Assembly (NCBI GenBank): GCA_019358945.1
Contig: JAHHIE010000003.1
Span: 124,001-188,000, forward strand
Length of the DNA stretch: 64,000 nt
Direction: 5' to 3'
From: Stenomitos rutilans HA7619-LM2
GTDB taxonomy: Bacteria > Cyanobacteriota > Cyanobacteriia > Leptolyngbyales > Leptolyngbyaceae
Part shown: positions 19,253 through 28,975 of the stretch, piece after piece
Position numbering within the stretch: the first letter of the stretch is position 1
How the letters are laid out: each line of letters starts with the position of its first letter
Notes under the pieces: generated by a model
Told to the model about the DNA's origin: nothing
Databases searched by the model: none
What the model saw: the letters and a program-made list of their open reading frames with translations, nothing else
Translations under genes and position numbers: made by a program

Positions 19253-20407
19253 CTAAAAAATATCCGCTGGATCAGCCGATCGCAGCTTCCGCGTCGCGAT
19301 CGCCCCCGACAGCAAACACATGCCGATCGTCAGCAGGAAAACGGTAGTGATGCGAGAGACCGTCATAAACAAAGGCAGGTTCGTCGCGCCTCTGGTCATG
19401 GCATACAGCCCGGTAGAAATCGCGGCTCCAGGCATAAAGCCCAGTACCGCTAGAATTAGCGCCTCTTGAAACACCACTATGAGCAAGTAGCGATCGCCAT
19501 ACCCGATCGCCTTGAGCGTGGCGTATTCTGCCAGATGCTCTGCTACATCGCTCGACAGAATTTGATAGACAATCACCGCGCCGACAATAAAGCCAATCAC
19601 TGTGCCCAGGCTGAAGATAAAGCCGATCGGCGTATTGTTTTGCCAATAGGCTTTTTCCAGTTCGGCAAACTCCGCCAGCGTCATCACTCGCACATCATTC
19701 GGCAAACTTGCCTGGAGGACTTGCTGCATCTGCGCTGGATCAACGCCCGGTGCTAGTGTAATCAACCCCGCGCTGACTTCTGACTGCTTGCGATCGGGAA
19801 ACAGACGCAGAAAGTTTTGATCGCTGGTAATCACATTGCCATCGGCTGCAAACGATGCTCCTACTAGAAACAAGCCTGCCACCTTGATTTTGCGGCTTCG
19901 CACTTCAGTGGGCACGACTTTGCCTGACTCCAGCGCCGCGATCATGCTGGTATAATTTCCCCGCGAACCCTGGTCAAACAACGCCATTTCGGGCATTTTG
20001 AGCTTGTCCAGGTTGCGATCGACCCCTGGCAGATTAAACACCGACTTTTCAGGATTGAAGCCCAAGAACAAAATGCCTTCATTGTGGCGTGTATCCGGGT
20101 TCTTCCATTCCCGCGAATCGGCGTACAGCGCCTCAACCGACTGCACCCCAGCAAAACTTCTTGCTTGATAGAGCCGTCGTCGCGGAAAGTTCGTCATGCT
20201 CACAATGTTGCGTGCCAGCGGACTGACCAACACCAGATCGGCTCGCAAACTGCGGTGCACCTGTGTATTGCTGTCATAGAGAGCTGTCCGAAAGCCCAAC
20301 TGCATAAACATCAGCATGTCAGCAAACGCAATGCCAGCCATTGCGACGAGGAGACGGTTGCGATCGCGGCTTACTTGCAGCCATGCGAGGGGAATTTTGC
20401 GTTTCAT
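19253..20407 (-). CDS. devC: DevC-type ABC transporter permease
   Basis: A 384-residue protein with an N-terminal membrane segment, a large external domain (residues ~45-260) and three C-terminal membrane helices, the FtsX/MacB-like topology of DevC. The start at 20407 (MKRKIPLAWLQ) matches the family. With DevB and DevA it forms an efflux complex that, in heterocyst-forming species, exports glycolipids together with TolC. The cargo here is unknown. It lies between devB (119 bp upstream) and devA. Confidence 0.93.
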   Translation of the reverse strand: MKRKIPLAWLQVSRDRNRLLVAMAGIAFADMLMFMQLGFRTALYDSNTQVHRSLRADLVLVSPLARNIVSMTNFPRRRLYQARSFAGVQSVEALYADSREWKNPDTRHNEGILFLGFNPEKSVFNLPGVDRNLDKLKMPEMALFDQGSRGNYTSMIAALESGKVVPTEVRSRKIKVAGLFLVGASFAADGNVITSDQNFLRLFPDRKQSEVSAGLITLAPGVDPAQMQQVLQASLPNDVRVMTLAEFAELEKAYWQNNTPIGFIFSLGTVIGFIVGAVIVYQILSSDVAEHLAEYATLKAIGYGDRYLLIVVFQEALILAVLGFMPGAAISTGLYAMTRGATNLPLFMTVSRITTVFLLTIGMCLLSGAIATRKLRSADPADIF

Positions 20408-20526
20408 TACATGTGTAGGATGGGGAGGCAATGAGGGCAAGGGGGAGTAAGGGGAGCAGAGGCGGCAGCAGGAGAGGCGTTTTCATTGATTCTGGCCCCT
20501 CTCACTTCTCACCTCACCTTTCACTT

Positions 20527-21621
20527 TCAGCCTTTAGCGATCTGCACCGTGACTTCGAGGTTAGTGAGACCAGCGACTTTACGGCTTCCGAGTTTGTCCA
20601 ACCGAATTTTGACTTCCACAATGCGCGCATCGGCATCAGCGGTTGGGTTCGTGTCCAGCACGCCTTTCTTCTGGATTTGCAGCCCAATTTCATCGACCGT
20701 ACCGCGCACTTCACCGCTAAACGCGCTGCTAGTGATGGTGGCAGATTGACCCCTGCGAACGGCTTGAATGTCGCTTTCGTAGATTTCAGCCACGACATAC
20801 ATCTGGTCAGTTTGCCCCAGTTCTGCAATGCCCTGGTCGCCCACAATTTCGCCTGACCAGGTATGAATTTTGAGCATTTGCCCATCACGGGGCGATCGCA
20901 CCAATGCCAGAGCCAGATCTGCCTGTGCCTGCTTGACGGCGGTTTGTGCGCTTACCACCTCCGCTTCTGCGGCAGAAACATCGACCGGACGCACCTCCGC
21001 CACGCTGTTCAAGGTATTTTTGGCCTGTTGCAGTTGCGCTCTAGTCGTATCTGCTACCAATTGCTTGCTGTCTCGTGACGAAGCAGAAATTGCGCCCTGC
21101 TCGTAAAGTCTCTGGTAGCGCTGGGCTTCAAGCTGGGCGTTGTTTAACTCTGCTTGCAGCCGTGCGATCGCGGCGGCCTGTGCGCCAATTTCACCCGTTT
21201 TTGCCCCTGCTTTTACCTGGGCCACCTTCGTGAGCGCAATCTGCACATCCTGTTTGGCTTTTTCCAACGCGGCTTGCAGACGATCGTGGGAATCCAGCAC
21301 CGCAATGACCTGTCCCGCTTGCACCCGATCGCCTCGCCTCACCAGCAGTTGCTCCACCCGGCTACCCTGACTCGATGCTGCTAGGCGAATGACTTCGCCC
21401 TGGGGTTCCAATCGACCCAAAGCCGTTACGCTGGTGGCCCCTGCATTGACTGGCAAAGCCTGAGCCACTCTTGGAGGAGCCACTGCCAGCCGCGAAAAAC
21501 CGTAGAACAGACAGGCGGCCGCGATCGTCCCTCCAATTGCCGCTACGATGAGCATTCGTCGATTCGTTACTTTAGAAAGTGGCTGACCAACCCCGCTCGT
21601 TTTAGGTGTCGCTGTTTGCAT
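20527..21621 (-). CDS. devB: DevB-type periplasmic membrane-fusion protein
   Basis: A 364-residue HlyD/DevB-family adaptor: one N-terminal membrane anchor (residues ~23-43), the biotinyl-lipoyl half-motif around GRLEPQGEVIRL, a long coiled-coil hairpin (residues ~110-215) and the beta-barrel part with DVSAAEAEV... and GDQGIAELG. It connects DevC to the outer-membrane TolC channel. It is the first gene of devBCA and faces the PadR-family regulator; a 19-bp inverted repeat lies between them. Confidence 0.95.
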   Translation of the reverse strand: MQTATPKTSGVGQPLSKVTNRRMLIVAAIGGTIAAACLFYGFSRLAVAPPRVAQALPVNAGATSVTALGRLEPQGEVIRLAASSQGSRVEQLLVRRGDRVQAGQVIAVLDSHDRLQAALEKAKQDVQIALTKVAQVKAGAKTGEIGAQAAAIARLQAELNNAQLEAQRYQRLYEQGAISASSRDSKQLVADTTRAQLQQAKNTLNSVAEVRPVDVSAAEAEVVSAQTAVKQAQADLALALVRSPRDGQMLKIHTWSGEIVGDQGIAELGQTDQMYVVAEIYESDIQAVRRGQSATITSSAFSGEVRGTVDEIGLQIQKKGVLDTNPTADADARIVEVKIRLDKLGSRKVAGLTNLEVTVQIAKG

Positions 21622-21712
21622 AGGAGAATACCTCTAGATTTCGAGCAACCCGCAAAGCCGCATTCAAGGCGATGAGTGCTTATGCAATAAATTGCATTAA
21701 ATGATAGTCTAT

Positions 21713-21760
21713 ATTCAACTATTTGCATATGTCAATCAGTGCATATGCAAATAGTTGAAT
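21713..21760. promoter_or_regulatory. 19-bp perfect inverted repeat, likely PadR operator
   Basis: Arms 21713-21731 and 21742-21760 are exact complements with a 10-base spacer; the core contains TTTGCATATG and CATATGCAAA. PadR regulators usually bind ATGT/ACAT-like dyads in their own promoters. This one lies in the devB-padR intergenic region and could control both directions. Confidence 0.8.
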
Positions 21761-21811
21761 TAATTTATGTCTGAGCCGATTAAGTATTTGAGCCAATTAA
21801 GGAACGAACCG

Positions 21812-22366
21812 ATGGCACTTACCCACGCAATTTTGGCACTTCTCGTCAACTGCCCTCAAAGCGGGTACGACCTCACCAAAAACTTTGAGGAGTCTGTAGG
21901 CTGCTTCTGGAAAGCCACTCACCAGCAGATCTACCGTGAACTTGCCAAACTTGAAGCGCAGGGATGGGTACAGCCCACCACCGTCTTACAGGAAGGTCGT
22001 CCTGATAAGAAGGTCTACGGCATCACAGAGCTTGGGCAGCAAAAGCTTGCCACCTGGGTTGCGGCTCCCTGCGACACAATGGCGATTAAAGAAGAACTGC
22101 TAGTCAAAGTGTTTGTCGGTGCTCTAGTGTCAACGCCTGTCATTCAGCAGCAGCTTCTCCAGCATCGTCAAATTCATACCCATCAGCTTGCTCACTATCG
22201 TCAAATCGAAGCTGTGGAGTTTCAGAACTTCCATGCCCTCACGCTGGAAAGTAAACTGCAATATCTGGTGCTGCGTCGGGGCATTCGTTACGAAACCGAT
22301 TGGATCGGTTGGTGTGATGAAGCGCTGGCCTTGCTGCATGAGGAGACAGAAGGAAAGGAGAAATGA
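21812..22366 (+). CDS. PadR-family transcriptional regulator
   Basis: The N-terminal winged helix (MALTHAILALLVNCPQSGYDL, ...VYGITELGQQKL) and the C-terminal helical dimerisation domain (Vir_act_alpha_C type) make a normal 184-residue PadR protein. Two starts are possible: 21767, with no ribosome site and only 6 bases from the inverted repeat, and 21812, with AAGGA eight bases upstream and the usual family beginning. The second is preferred. It is divergent from devBCA and likely represses it until a ligand binds. Confidence 0.92.
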   Translation: MALTHAILALLVNCPQSGYDLTKNFEESVGCFWKATHQQIYRELAKLEAQGWVQPTTVLQEGRPDKKVYGITELGQQKLATWVAAPCDTMAIKEELLVKVFVGALVSTPVIQQQLLQHRQIHTHQLAHYRQIEAVEFQNFHALTLESKLQYLVLRRGIRYETDWIGWCDEALALLHEETEGKEK

Positions 22367-22533
22367 TGCCGCAAGTGCCGCGATCGCAGAAGAGCAGTAA
22401 TGGCATCCACTACTCTGTCCACTGACCCATGCACCCTTCGATGGCGCTTTTTGTTGCAATCACAAAATAATCATAACAAGCAATCATAGCCCGGTCTGCT
22501 AATATATTTAGGTTGTTCAGGTTAATAGCATCG

Positions 22534-23037
22534 TTGAGTCAGTCCATAGACCTACCCAAGGTAGACGATTTTTTACAAGAACTGGCAACCATTCAGCAAA
22601 CAGGCTCCAAGCGCATCGCGTTGCTGGGCTCACGCCACGTTCCCATCACCCATCAGAACTTGATCGAAATGATGAGCTATGCCCTGGTCTTAGAGGGTAA
22701 TCGCTTGATCACGTCTGGTGCCACAGGAACCAACCAGGCAGCCATTCGCGGTGCAATGCGGGCAGATCCGACACTGCTAACCGTGATTCTGCCTCAAAGT
22801 ATGGAGCGACAGCCGCGAGAATCGCGCGATCAGCTAGAGCAGGTTATGCATTTGGTTGAAAACCCTAGCAACGACACGTTATCCCTAGCTGAAGCTAGCG
22901 CGCTCTGTAATGCTGAGATCATTTCGCGCTGTCAGCAGTTAATTTGCTTTGCCTTTCATGACAGCCAAACGTTGCTCACAACCTGCCGCGAAGCTGAAGA
23001 TCAACGCAAAATCGTAACACTATTCTACTTTGACTAA
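22534..23037 (+). CDS. DprA/LOG-like Rossmann-fold protein, conserved in cyanobacteria
   Basis: A protein of about 167 residues with the GSRHVPITHQNL and RLITSGATGTN motifs of the SLOG/DprA-like nucleotide-binding fold. It is often annotated as a DNA recombination mediator by similarity to DprA, but it is shorter and the true role is unknown. Start codons are TTG: 22534 (MSQSIDLPKVD) fits the family better than 22513. The last 14 codons are repeated at 23241-23285 in diverged form. Confidence 0.88.
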   Translation: MSQSIDLPKVDDFLQELATIQQTGSKRIALLGSRHVPITHQNLIEMMSYALVLEGNRLITSGATGTNQAAIRGAMRADPTLLTVILPQSMERQPRESRDQLEQVMHLVENPSNDTLSLAEASALCNAEIISRCQQLICFAFHDSQTLLTTCREAEDQRKIVTLFYFD

Positions 23038-23240
23038 GAGGATGTCTGAGAAGTGTCAGAGACGCTGCCTTCGCCCCCTCAATCCCCCAGAATTGGGGGA
23101 TTTCCACCTCAGAACCCCTCAAATTTGGGGGGTAAGGGGGGCGGTTCGGGTAGGCATTCATACCTTTTAAGACATCCAATTTAATCACTCCGTAGGCTCG
23201 GGTAGGATGTGTTAGCGCAGCATAACGCATCACTTTTAGG
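23038..23240. repeat. Repeat-filled segment between two copies of a gene tail
   Basis: Contains the palindromes CCCCCAGAATTGGGGG (about 23083-23098) and CCCCTCAAATTTGGGG (about 23116-23131) and the dispersed cyanobacterial repeat GTAGGATGTGTTAGCGCAG..AACGCATCAC (about 23202-23232). No protein frame is present. Confidence 0.7.
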
Positions 23241-23285
23241 GATGAAGATCAACGCAAAATCGTAACACTCTTTTATTTTGATTAG
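23241..23285 (+). pseudogene. Orphan duplicate of the 3' end of the DprA/LOG-like gene
   Basis: The segment encodes DEDQRKIVTLFYFD-stop, the same as the end of the gene at 22534-23037 except for the first residue. All other differences (CTA/CTC, TTC/TTT, TAC/TAT, GAC/GAT, TAA/TAG) are synonymous, so this copy evolved as the tail of a functional homologue and was then cut off. Confidence 0.85.
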
Positions 23286-23380
23286 TTAAGTCAACTTTGA
23301 TTAGTTGAGCCAAATGGTTGTTCAACTAATCACGTTTCAGCGCAAACTTCACATCAGACAGCACTTCTGATGCGTGTGTA

Positions 23381-23420
23381 AAAAAGCGCATCCAGATCGA
23401 ACGGCCCAGATGCGCTTTTT
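23381..23420. terminator. Bidirectional intrinsic terminator
   Basis: Stem AAAAAGCGCATC and GATGCGCTTTTT are perfect 12-bp complements with a 16-base loop; the A-run and T-run make it usable from both sides. It lies between two convergent genes. Confidence 0.8.
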
Positions 23421-23479
23421 CACTGCAACAAACGCAAAGTTCAATCAGTCATTCGATCGGATTGCCACCTGAAGCCAAC

Positions 23480-23872
23480 TTAACGAGTCAGTAGGTTAAT
23501 TGCAGCCCCAGCAGCGGCACCTGTCAGCGCATTGTTCACGGCATGATGCCGACCTGTAACGGTGCCAGTCAGAACAGACGCACCGGCACCAACAGCCGCG
23601 TCGCGCGGTAAATCACGATGCCCAGGGTGCTTACCAAACGCGCTATTAGCACCACTGACAGCCGCACCAGCCGCCGCGCCATTAATCGCGCCGCGCGCCG
23701 CCGATCTATGAGTGATGGCACCCGTAACAACGCCAGCAGCGGCACCAATGCCTACATCTCTCAACAGACGGTCATCGGCGGCAGCAGGACTAGCCGGAAG
23801 AAGCGCCGTACCGGCCAACGTTGTAGCGAGCAGACCTGGCAAGAATGCACGGTTCAAAGCGTGATTGATCAT
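23480..23872 (-). CDS. Exported glycine-zipper protein
   Basis: A 130-residue protein with a signal peptide (cleavage likely near SPAAA-DD), then Ala/Gly-rich segments GIGAAAGVVTGAITH, GAINGAAAGAAVSGA and GAGASVLTGTVTG that follow the small-xxx-small pattern of glycine-zipper membrane-associated proteins. Three similar modules repeat across it. A strong ribosome site AAGGAGG precedes the ATG. Function is unknown; outer-membrane or envelope stress roles are typical for such proteins. It is a single gene ending at a strong terminator. Confidence 0.82.
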   Translation of the reverse strand: MINHALNRAFLPGLLATTLAGTALLPASPAAADDRLLRDVGIGAAAGVVTGAITHRSAARGAINGAAAGAAVSGANSAFGKHPGHRDLPRDAAVGAGASVLTGTVTGRHHAVNNALTGAAAGAAINLLTR

Positions 23873-24298
23873 AGTACCTCCTTAACGATGGGGTAGAGAA
23901 CGATGGTTTAACGCCTGAACGTTTCAATACATTCAGTGTAAAGAGCGTGGGCGAGTTTGCCCTATCTCTTAAGAATGATTAGCACGCTAAGGATTTTGTT
24001 GAGATCTGCGATCGCCATCACAGCGACATTCATCGATCATCGGCGCAACAAAATTTCCAGCGATCGCACGGTTGTCGTTGCCTGATTAACCATAAGCAGA
24101 CGTAGATGAAATGGGTCTGCTTTCACTGGCAGCTTGTCGTTGTGGCATGCTAAAGCTGGGACAAAACCTTGTGGAAATGTCTTGTAGCGTTTCTCGATCC
24201 ATCAGCCACAGTTGCATCTAAGACGGGTATCAGGTTTAGGATATGGAGTGTGGTAAAGGCAAAGAAAACTGGTTATAACTGTTGCTGAACTTGAACTG
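23873..24298. other. Divergent spacer with a 17-bp tandem duplication
   Basis: About 425 bp between divergent genes. The only clear structure is a 17-bp direct duplication (24278-24294 and 24295-24311, ACTGTTGCTGAACTTG plus one base) that ends in the start region of the next gene. HIP1-like GCGATCGC sites are present. Confidence 0.55.
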
Positions 24299-27166
24299 TT
24301 GCTGAACTTGTTGATCAATCGTCGCCAAAAAGCTGCTGTGAAAGGATTATCTGAAAAAGTTGTTGCTGGTGGGTTCACTTTGGCACTGCTGTTACTAGGC
24401 GGTGTTGGCGTTGAGTCCTATCTCAGTGTCAACAAACTGACCGAGAGTCAGCGATTGATTAACCACACGCACCATGTTTTAAACACCCTCAACCAAATTT
24501 CCAACAGCTTAGAAAATGCCGATCGCGGGCGACGGGCCTACTTTGCCGCAAAGGGTGAAGACGAATTGACCACCTGGCGTGCAGGCGTACAAACAACGAA
24601 ACAAGCGATCGCCGATACCAGGCAACTCACAGCCGATAACCCAAAGCAGCAGCAGCGCTTAAACGAAGTCGAGCCACTCATCACCGAACGGTTAGCGTTG
24701 TTTCAGCGCTTCATCACACTGGTGCGCCAAAACAAGCTGGGACTGGTCGAACAGAATGCCATCCTTAAACAGAACCTCTTCTTGCAGCAGCAAATCCAAC
24801 TAAAGCTGCAAGTGATGAAACAAACTGAACAAACGCTGTTTCAACAACGATCAGATGACATCGATCGCGTCGTGGCGCAGGCGATCATTGTGGCTGGCAT
24901 CGGCTACGGCGCAAGCTTTTGCTTGCTAACCAGCATCTTTTTTCTACTTCAAAGAGAAATCCGCTCCCGTAAAGCGGCCGAAGTTGCGCTGCAGAAGCAT
25001 GCCGAAGACGTTTACGACCTGTATAATCATGCACCCTGCGGCTATCACTCACTGGATGACACAGGCACCATTATTCGCATCAACGATACAGAGCTAGCGT
25101 GGCTAGGATATACCCGCGATGAGATCATTGGCAAGAAGGCGTTTAGCGAACTGACGACCGCTCAAAGTGCTTTAGTGTCTCAGGAAAAGTTTCCTCTTTT
25201 CAAAGAGCAGGGCTGGATCAATGATGTCGAATTTGAACTCGTTTGCAAAGATGGCACCATTTTGCCTGTCAGTCTGAGCGCAACAGCCATTAAAGATGCG
25301 GCGGGCAATTTTGTGATGAGCCGCTCGACGCTGTTTAATATCAGCGACCGGAAACGCAGCGAAGCCGAACGCAAGCAAACCCAAATCGCGCTGCAACAGG
25401 CAAACGAACAATTAGAAGCCAGAGTGCAGGCACGCACAGTCGAACTGTCCCAGGTAAATGCATTACTTCGTAGTGAACTGATCGAGCGCAAACAGGCGGA
25501 GCAGGCCTTATTAGAAAGCGAAAAGCAACTTCGCCTGATTACCGATGCCTTACCCGTACTCATCTCCTACGTTGATGCAGAACAGCGCTACCGCTTCAAC
25601 AATCAAGCGTATGAGCAATGGTTTGGCTACGAGTGGGCAATGCTTCAGGGCCAGTACCTCAAGGATGTTTTAGGGGAAACGGCTTACCAGGCAATTAAAC
25701 CCCACGTTGAGGCCGCGCTATCAGGGCAGCAAGTCAACTACGAAAGCTATGTGCCTTACAAAGAGGGTGGCAAGCGTTGGGTGAGTGCTGTTTACATTCC
25801 CGATTTTGGCGAAGGAACTGTAAAGGGTTATTTTGCGCTTATCAGTGACATTACTGATCGCAAACAAGCCGAAGCCGCACTACGTGATAGTGAGCAGCGC
25901 TTGAGCTTGGCCGTCGAAGGTTCAGGCATGGCGACGTGGGATATTGATTTAGCAACAGGGAAGGCGCTCTGGTCAACCCAACACTTCAAGCTGCTGGGGT
26001 ATGAACCCGTGCCCAGTGGCGAGGCCACATTAGATATGTGGCGCAGTTGCGCGCATCCCGATGATCTAGAGTGGGTGTCGCTGGCAGCAGAACGAGCAAT
26101 CCAAGACCGATCGCTCTATCGTTCCGAGCATCGCATTATTCGCGCTGATAACGGGCAGATCGTCTGGCTAGCAGCGTTTGGTCGGGCACTCTACAACGAG
26201 GCAGGACAGGCAGTTCGCTTTCTAGGCATCATTCTTAATATTACCGATCGCAAGCAGACAGAATTAGCTCTCCAGCAGGCTAAGGAAGGGCTAGAACTAC
26301 AGGTGCAGGAGCGCACAACCGCGCTCAGACAAACGAATGACGACTTGCGACGATCAAATCAAGAGCTAGAACAGTTTGCCTATGTTGCTTCTCACGATTT
26401 ACAAGAACCGTTGCGTGCCGTTATGGGCTACACCCAACTGCTAACTCAAGACTACCGCGATCGCTTAGACGAAACAGCCCTAAGCTACGGAACCTACATC
26501 GTTGAAGGCGCAGCGCGGATGCAGCAATTGATTCAGGATCTATTGCACTACTCGCGGGCAGGCACTCGTGACCTTGTTTTTGAACCCACAGATGGCAATG
26601 CAGTCTTAGAGCAAGTGCTCAACACCTTACACATTGCGATCGCTGAAAGCAACGCTACCATCACTTATGATCCTCTACCAACCGTACTTGCCGATAGAAG
26701 CCAATTAGCGCAACTCTTTCAAAACCTCATTGGCAACGCCATTAAATTCTGCCGCGAAGGGTCGCCTCAGGTACACATCAGCGCGAGGAGAGAGGAGAGA
26801 GGAGAGAGGAGAGAGGAGTCTGAGGAAGCAGGGGAAGAAATGCAAGATCTAGAACTCAAAACTCAAAACTCAAAACTCAAAACTCTCCTTGACATCCCAT
26901 CCCTATTACCCGATACTCTCAACCCCGCATGGCTTTTCTCCGTCCGCGATCAGGGCATTGGCATCAAGCCGCGCTATCTAGAGCGTATTTTTGAAATCTT
27001 CAAACGGCTCCACACGCGTACTGAGTTCCCAGGGACAGGGATTGGGTTAGCCATCTGTAAAAAGATTGTCGATCGACATGGTGGGCAGATCTGGGCAATA
27101 TCAGAATTGGGGAACGGCACCACTTTTTACTTTACAATTCCTTCTGCTGACGATTCAGACCCATGA
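24299..27166 (+). CDS. Multi-PAS sensor histidine kinase with repeat insertion
   Basis: A 955-residue membrane kinase: a helix at ~20-45, a CHASE3-like extracytoplasmic domain (residues ~50-190), a second helix (~195-220), three PAS/PAC units (about 240-355, 410-520, 530-660), a HisKA domain with the Cph1-type H-box [14 protein letters not shown], and a HATPase with [15 protein letters not shown] and [10 protein letters not shown]. Between the N and G1 boxes a stretch encoded by GAGGAGA and ACTCAAA heptamers (26784-26890) adds some 40 residues. The start is a TTG at 24299 without a clear ribosome site, so the true N-terminus is uncertain. It overlaps the next receiver gene by ATGA. Confidence 0.94.
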   Translation: MLNLLINRRQKAAVKGLSEKVVAGGFTLALLLLGGVGVESYLSVNKLTESQRLINHTHHVLNTLNQISNSLENADRGRRAYFAAKGEDELTTWRAGVQTTKQAIADTRQLTADNPKQQQRLNEVEPLITERLALFQRFITLVRQNKLGLVEQNAILKQNLFLQQQIQLKLQVMKQTEQTLFQQRSDDIDRVVAQAIIVAGIGYGASFCLLTSIFFLLQREIRSRKAAEVALQKHAEDVYDLYNHAPCGYHSLDDTGTIIRINDTELAWLGYTRDEIIGKKAFSELTTAQSALVSQEKFPLFKEQGWINDVEFELVCKDGTILPVSLSATAIKDAAGNFVMSRSTLFNISDRKRSEAERKQTQIALQQANEQLEARVQARTVELSQVNALLRSELIERKQAEQALLESEKQLRLITDALPVLISYVDAEQRYRFNNQAYEQWFGYEWAMLQGQYLKDVLGETAYQAIKPHVEAALSGQQVNYESYVPYKEGGKRWVSAVYIPDFGEGTVKGYFALISDITDRKQAEAALRDSEQRLSLAVEGSGMATWDIDLATGKALWSTQHFKLLGYEPVPSGEATLDMWRSCAHPDDLEWVSLAAERAIQDRSLYRSEHRIIRADNGQIVWLAAFGRALYNEAGQAVRFLGIILNITDRKQTELALQQAKEGLELQVQERTTALRQTNDDLRRSNQELEQFAYVASHDLQEPLRAVMGYTQLLTQDYRDRLDETALSYGTYIVEGAARMQQLIQDLLHYSRAGTRDLVFEPTDGNAVLEQVLNTLHIAIAESNATITYDPLPTVLADRSQLAQLFQNLIGNAIKFCREGSPQVHISARREERGERREESEEAGEEMQDLELKTQNSKLKTLLDIPSLLPDTLNPAWLFSVRDQGIGIKPRYLERIFEIFKRLHTRTEFPGTGIGLAICKKIVDRHGGQIWAISELGNGTTFYFTIPSADDSDP
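26784..26890. repeat. Heptamer-repeat insert inside the PAS kinase gene
   Basis: Five tandem GAGGAGA units (26784-26818) are followed by a short unique link and ACTCAAA heptamers (about 26853-26884). It is translated as [11 protein letters not shown]...LKTQNSKLK within the ATP-binding domain. Confidence 0.87.
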
Positions 27167-27606
27167 CCTTACAAACCTTAGACTCGATCGAGATTTTGCT
27201 GGTGGAAGATTCTCCCAGTGATGCTCATCTCACGATTAAAAGCTTTGAGCAAGCAAAAATTGCCAATACCCTGCATTGGGTTGAAGATGGCGAAACGGCA
27301 ATGAATTATTTACGGCAGCAGGGCGATTATGCCCATGCGCTGCGTCCTGACCTGATTGTGCTGGATCTAAATTTGCCAGGGATGGATGGTCGTGAAGTGT
27401 TGGCAGAACTCAAAGCCGATGATGACCTCAAACGCATTCCGGTTGTGGTTCTCACCACTTCAAGCAGTGAGGAAGACATCCTGCGATCGTATAACCTGAA
27501 CGCCAACTGCTACGTCACAAAACCGTTTGATGTACGGCAATTTATGCAAGTAGTGCAGCTAATCGGAGATTTTTGGCTGGCAGCCGTCAAATTACCGCGA
27601 GACTAG
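27163..27606 (+). CDS. Rcp1-type single-domain response regulator
   Basis: A 147-residue CheY-like receiver with EDSPSD acidic residues, phospho-acceptor Asp in [13 protein letters not shown], switch Thr in LTTSSSEED and Lys in VTKPFD. There is no output domain. Proteins of this group act as phospho-relay partners of Cph1-type kinases. It overlaps the preceding kinase by four bases, so it is surely its partner. Confidence 0.95.
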   Translation: MTLQTLDSIEILLVEDSPSDAHLTIKSFEQAKIANTLHWVEDGETAMNYLRQQGDYAHALRPDLIVLDLNLPGMDGREVLAELKADDDLKRIPVVVLTTSSSEEDILRSYNLNANCYVTKPFDVRQFMQVVQLIGDFWLAAVKLPRD

Positions 27607-27755
27607 CCCGAAAGACGCTCTGAAGCAGAACTAAGATGGCCGTGAATTTACGGATGTCGCGTTAGCGTTATCAGGGCATCTTGAGGAAGCATGTCTAATG
27701 TCACACTGAGTAGGTCTCCGTCAATTTCTTGGTCTCTGCGGTAAGGCGGGGTGTT

Positions 27756-28919
27756 ATGAATGAAATACCAAAGCATGTGTTGTTGGTAGAGGATAGTCCT
27801 ACCGACGCTGCTTTATTACGCCGATCTTTTCTACACTTAGAACAAACGAATCATCAATCAAAGTGGCAGTTGACGCACGTTGAGCGGCTAAGCAGCGCGA
27901 TCGAAGCGTGCTCTACTCAACCCATTGATATCGTCTTGCTGGATCTCCGCCTACCTGATTCAGACGAGGAGGAGACGCTACTAGAATTTCGTGTCAGCGT
28001 GCCCGATATCCCAGTTGTCGTGCTAACCATGATGGACGATGAAGCGCTGGCAATGCAGGCAATGGCAGGTGGAGCGCAAGATTATCTCGTGAAGGGTCAA
28101 ATTACGCTGTCTCTCTTGGGGCGATCGCTGCGCTATGCCATTGAACGAGGAAATATTCTCAAGCGGCTTAAAACCAGCGAACAGAGCATGCTAAGAGCGC
28201 TAGAACAAGAGCAGGAACTGAATCTGCTGAAGTCAAGCTTCATTTCAATGGCATCGCATGAGTTTCGTACACCCATGACGATGATTCGCACGGCGGTAGA
28301 GCTGCTGCAAAACTTTCACCATGAATTAACCGAGACAAAACGGCAGGAGTATTTCGATCGCATCAAAACCGCCATTAAGCAAGTTATGCAATTGCTTGAT
28401 GAAGTCTTATTACTGGGCAGCACCGAGACTGGATTGCATTACAAGCCAGAGTCAGTTGACTTAGTTGAGTTCTGCACTGAACTTACCGAAGAATTGCAGT
28501 TTAGCAATAGCGACAGTCATACAATCAAGTTTGACTGCCAGGGAAGCTGTTCACCCGCTGTAATGGATGCTGCATTACTAAGGCATATTTTTACTAATTT
28601 GCTTTCCAACGCCTTGAAGTACTCACCCCAAGGTGGTGAAGTCCAGTTCACACTCTGCTATCAGAATGCGAAAGCAAGGTTTTATATTCAAGATCAGGGC
28701 ATTGGGATTCCTACCAAAGATCAACCTCACCTTTTTGAGACGTTTTATCGCTGTGCCAACGTCGGCAAAATTCAAGGCACTGGCTTGGGATTGGCGATCG
28801 TCAAAAAATGCGTCGAGCTACATCAGGGGCAAATTCAAGTTTGCAGCGAAGATGGTAAAGGCACAACCTTTACCGTCACGCTGCCCTTACAACCCGGATC
28901 GCGCGTTCTGCTTAAATAG
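27756..28919 (+). CDS. Receiver-histidine kinase hybrid
   Basis: A 387-residue protein with an N-terminal receiver (LVEDSPTDAALL; Asp in IVLLDLRLPDSDEEE; Lys in LVKGQ), a coiled linker, HisKA with H-box FISMASHEFRTPM and HATPase with NLLSNALKYSP, DQGIGI and GTGLGLAIVKK. The receiver probably accepts phosphate from an upstream kinase, and this protein passes or modulates the signal. It follows the PAS kinase/receiver pair by 150 bp on the same strand. The ATG at 27756 begins the receiver; a TTG at 27729 is less likely. Confidence 0.95.
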   Translation: MNEIPKHVLLVEDSPTDAALLRRSFLHLEQTNHQSKWQLTHVERLSSAIEACSTQPIDIVLLDLRLPDSDEEETLLEFRVSVPDIPVVVLTMMDDEALAMQAMAGGAQDYLVKGQITLSLLGRSLRYAIERGNILKRLKTSEQSMLRALEQEQELNLLKSSFISMASHEFRTPMTMIRTAVELLQNFHHELTETKRQEYFDRIKTAIKQVMQLLDEVLLLGSTETGLHYKPESVDLVEFCTELTEELQFSNSDSHTIKFDCQGSCSPAVMDAALLRHIFTNLLSNALKYSPQGGEVQFTLCYQNAKARFYIQDQGIGIPTKDQPHLFETFYRCANVGKIQGTGLGLAIVKKCVELHQGQIQVCSEDGKGTTFTVTLPLQPGSRVLLK

Positions 28920-28975
28920 ACGGTTGGCGTTGAGAAGGAAGCAGGCGCGATCGAAACAACAGTTAATATGTCCTG

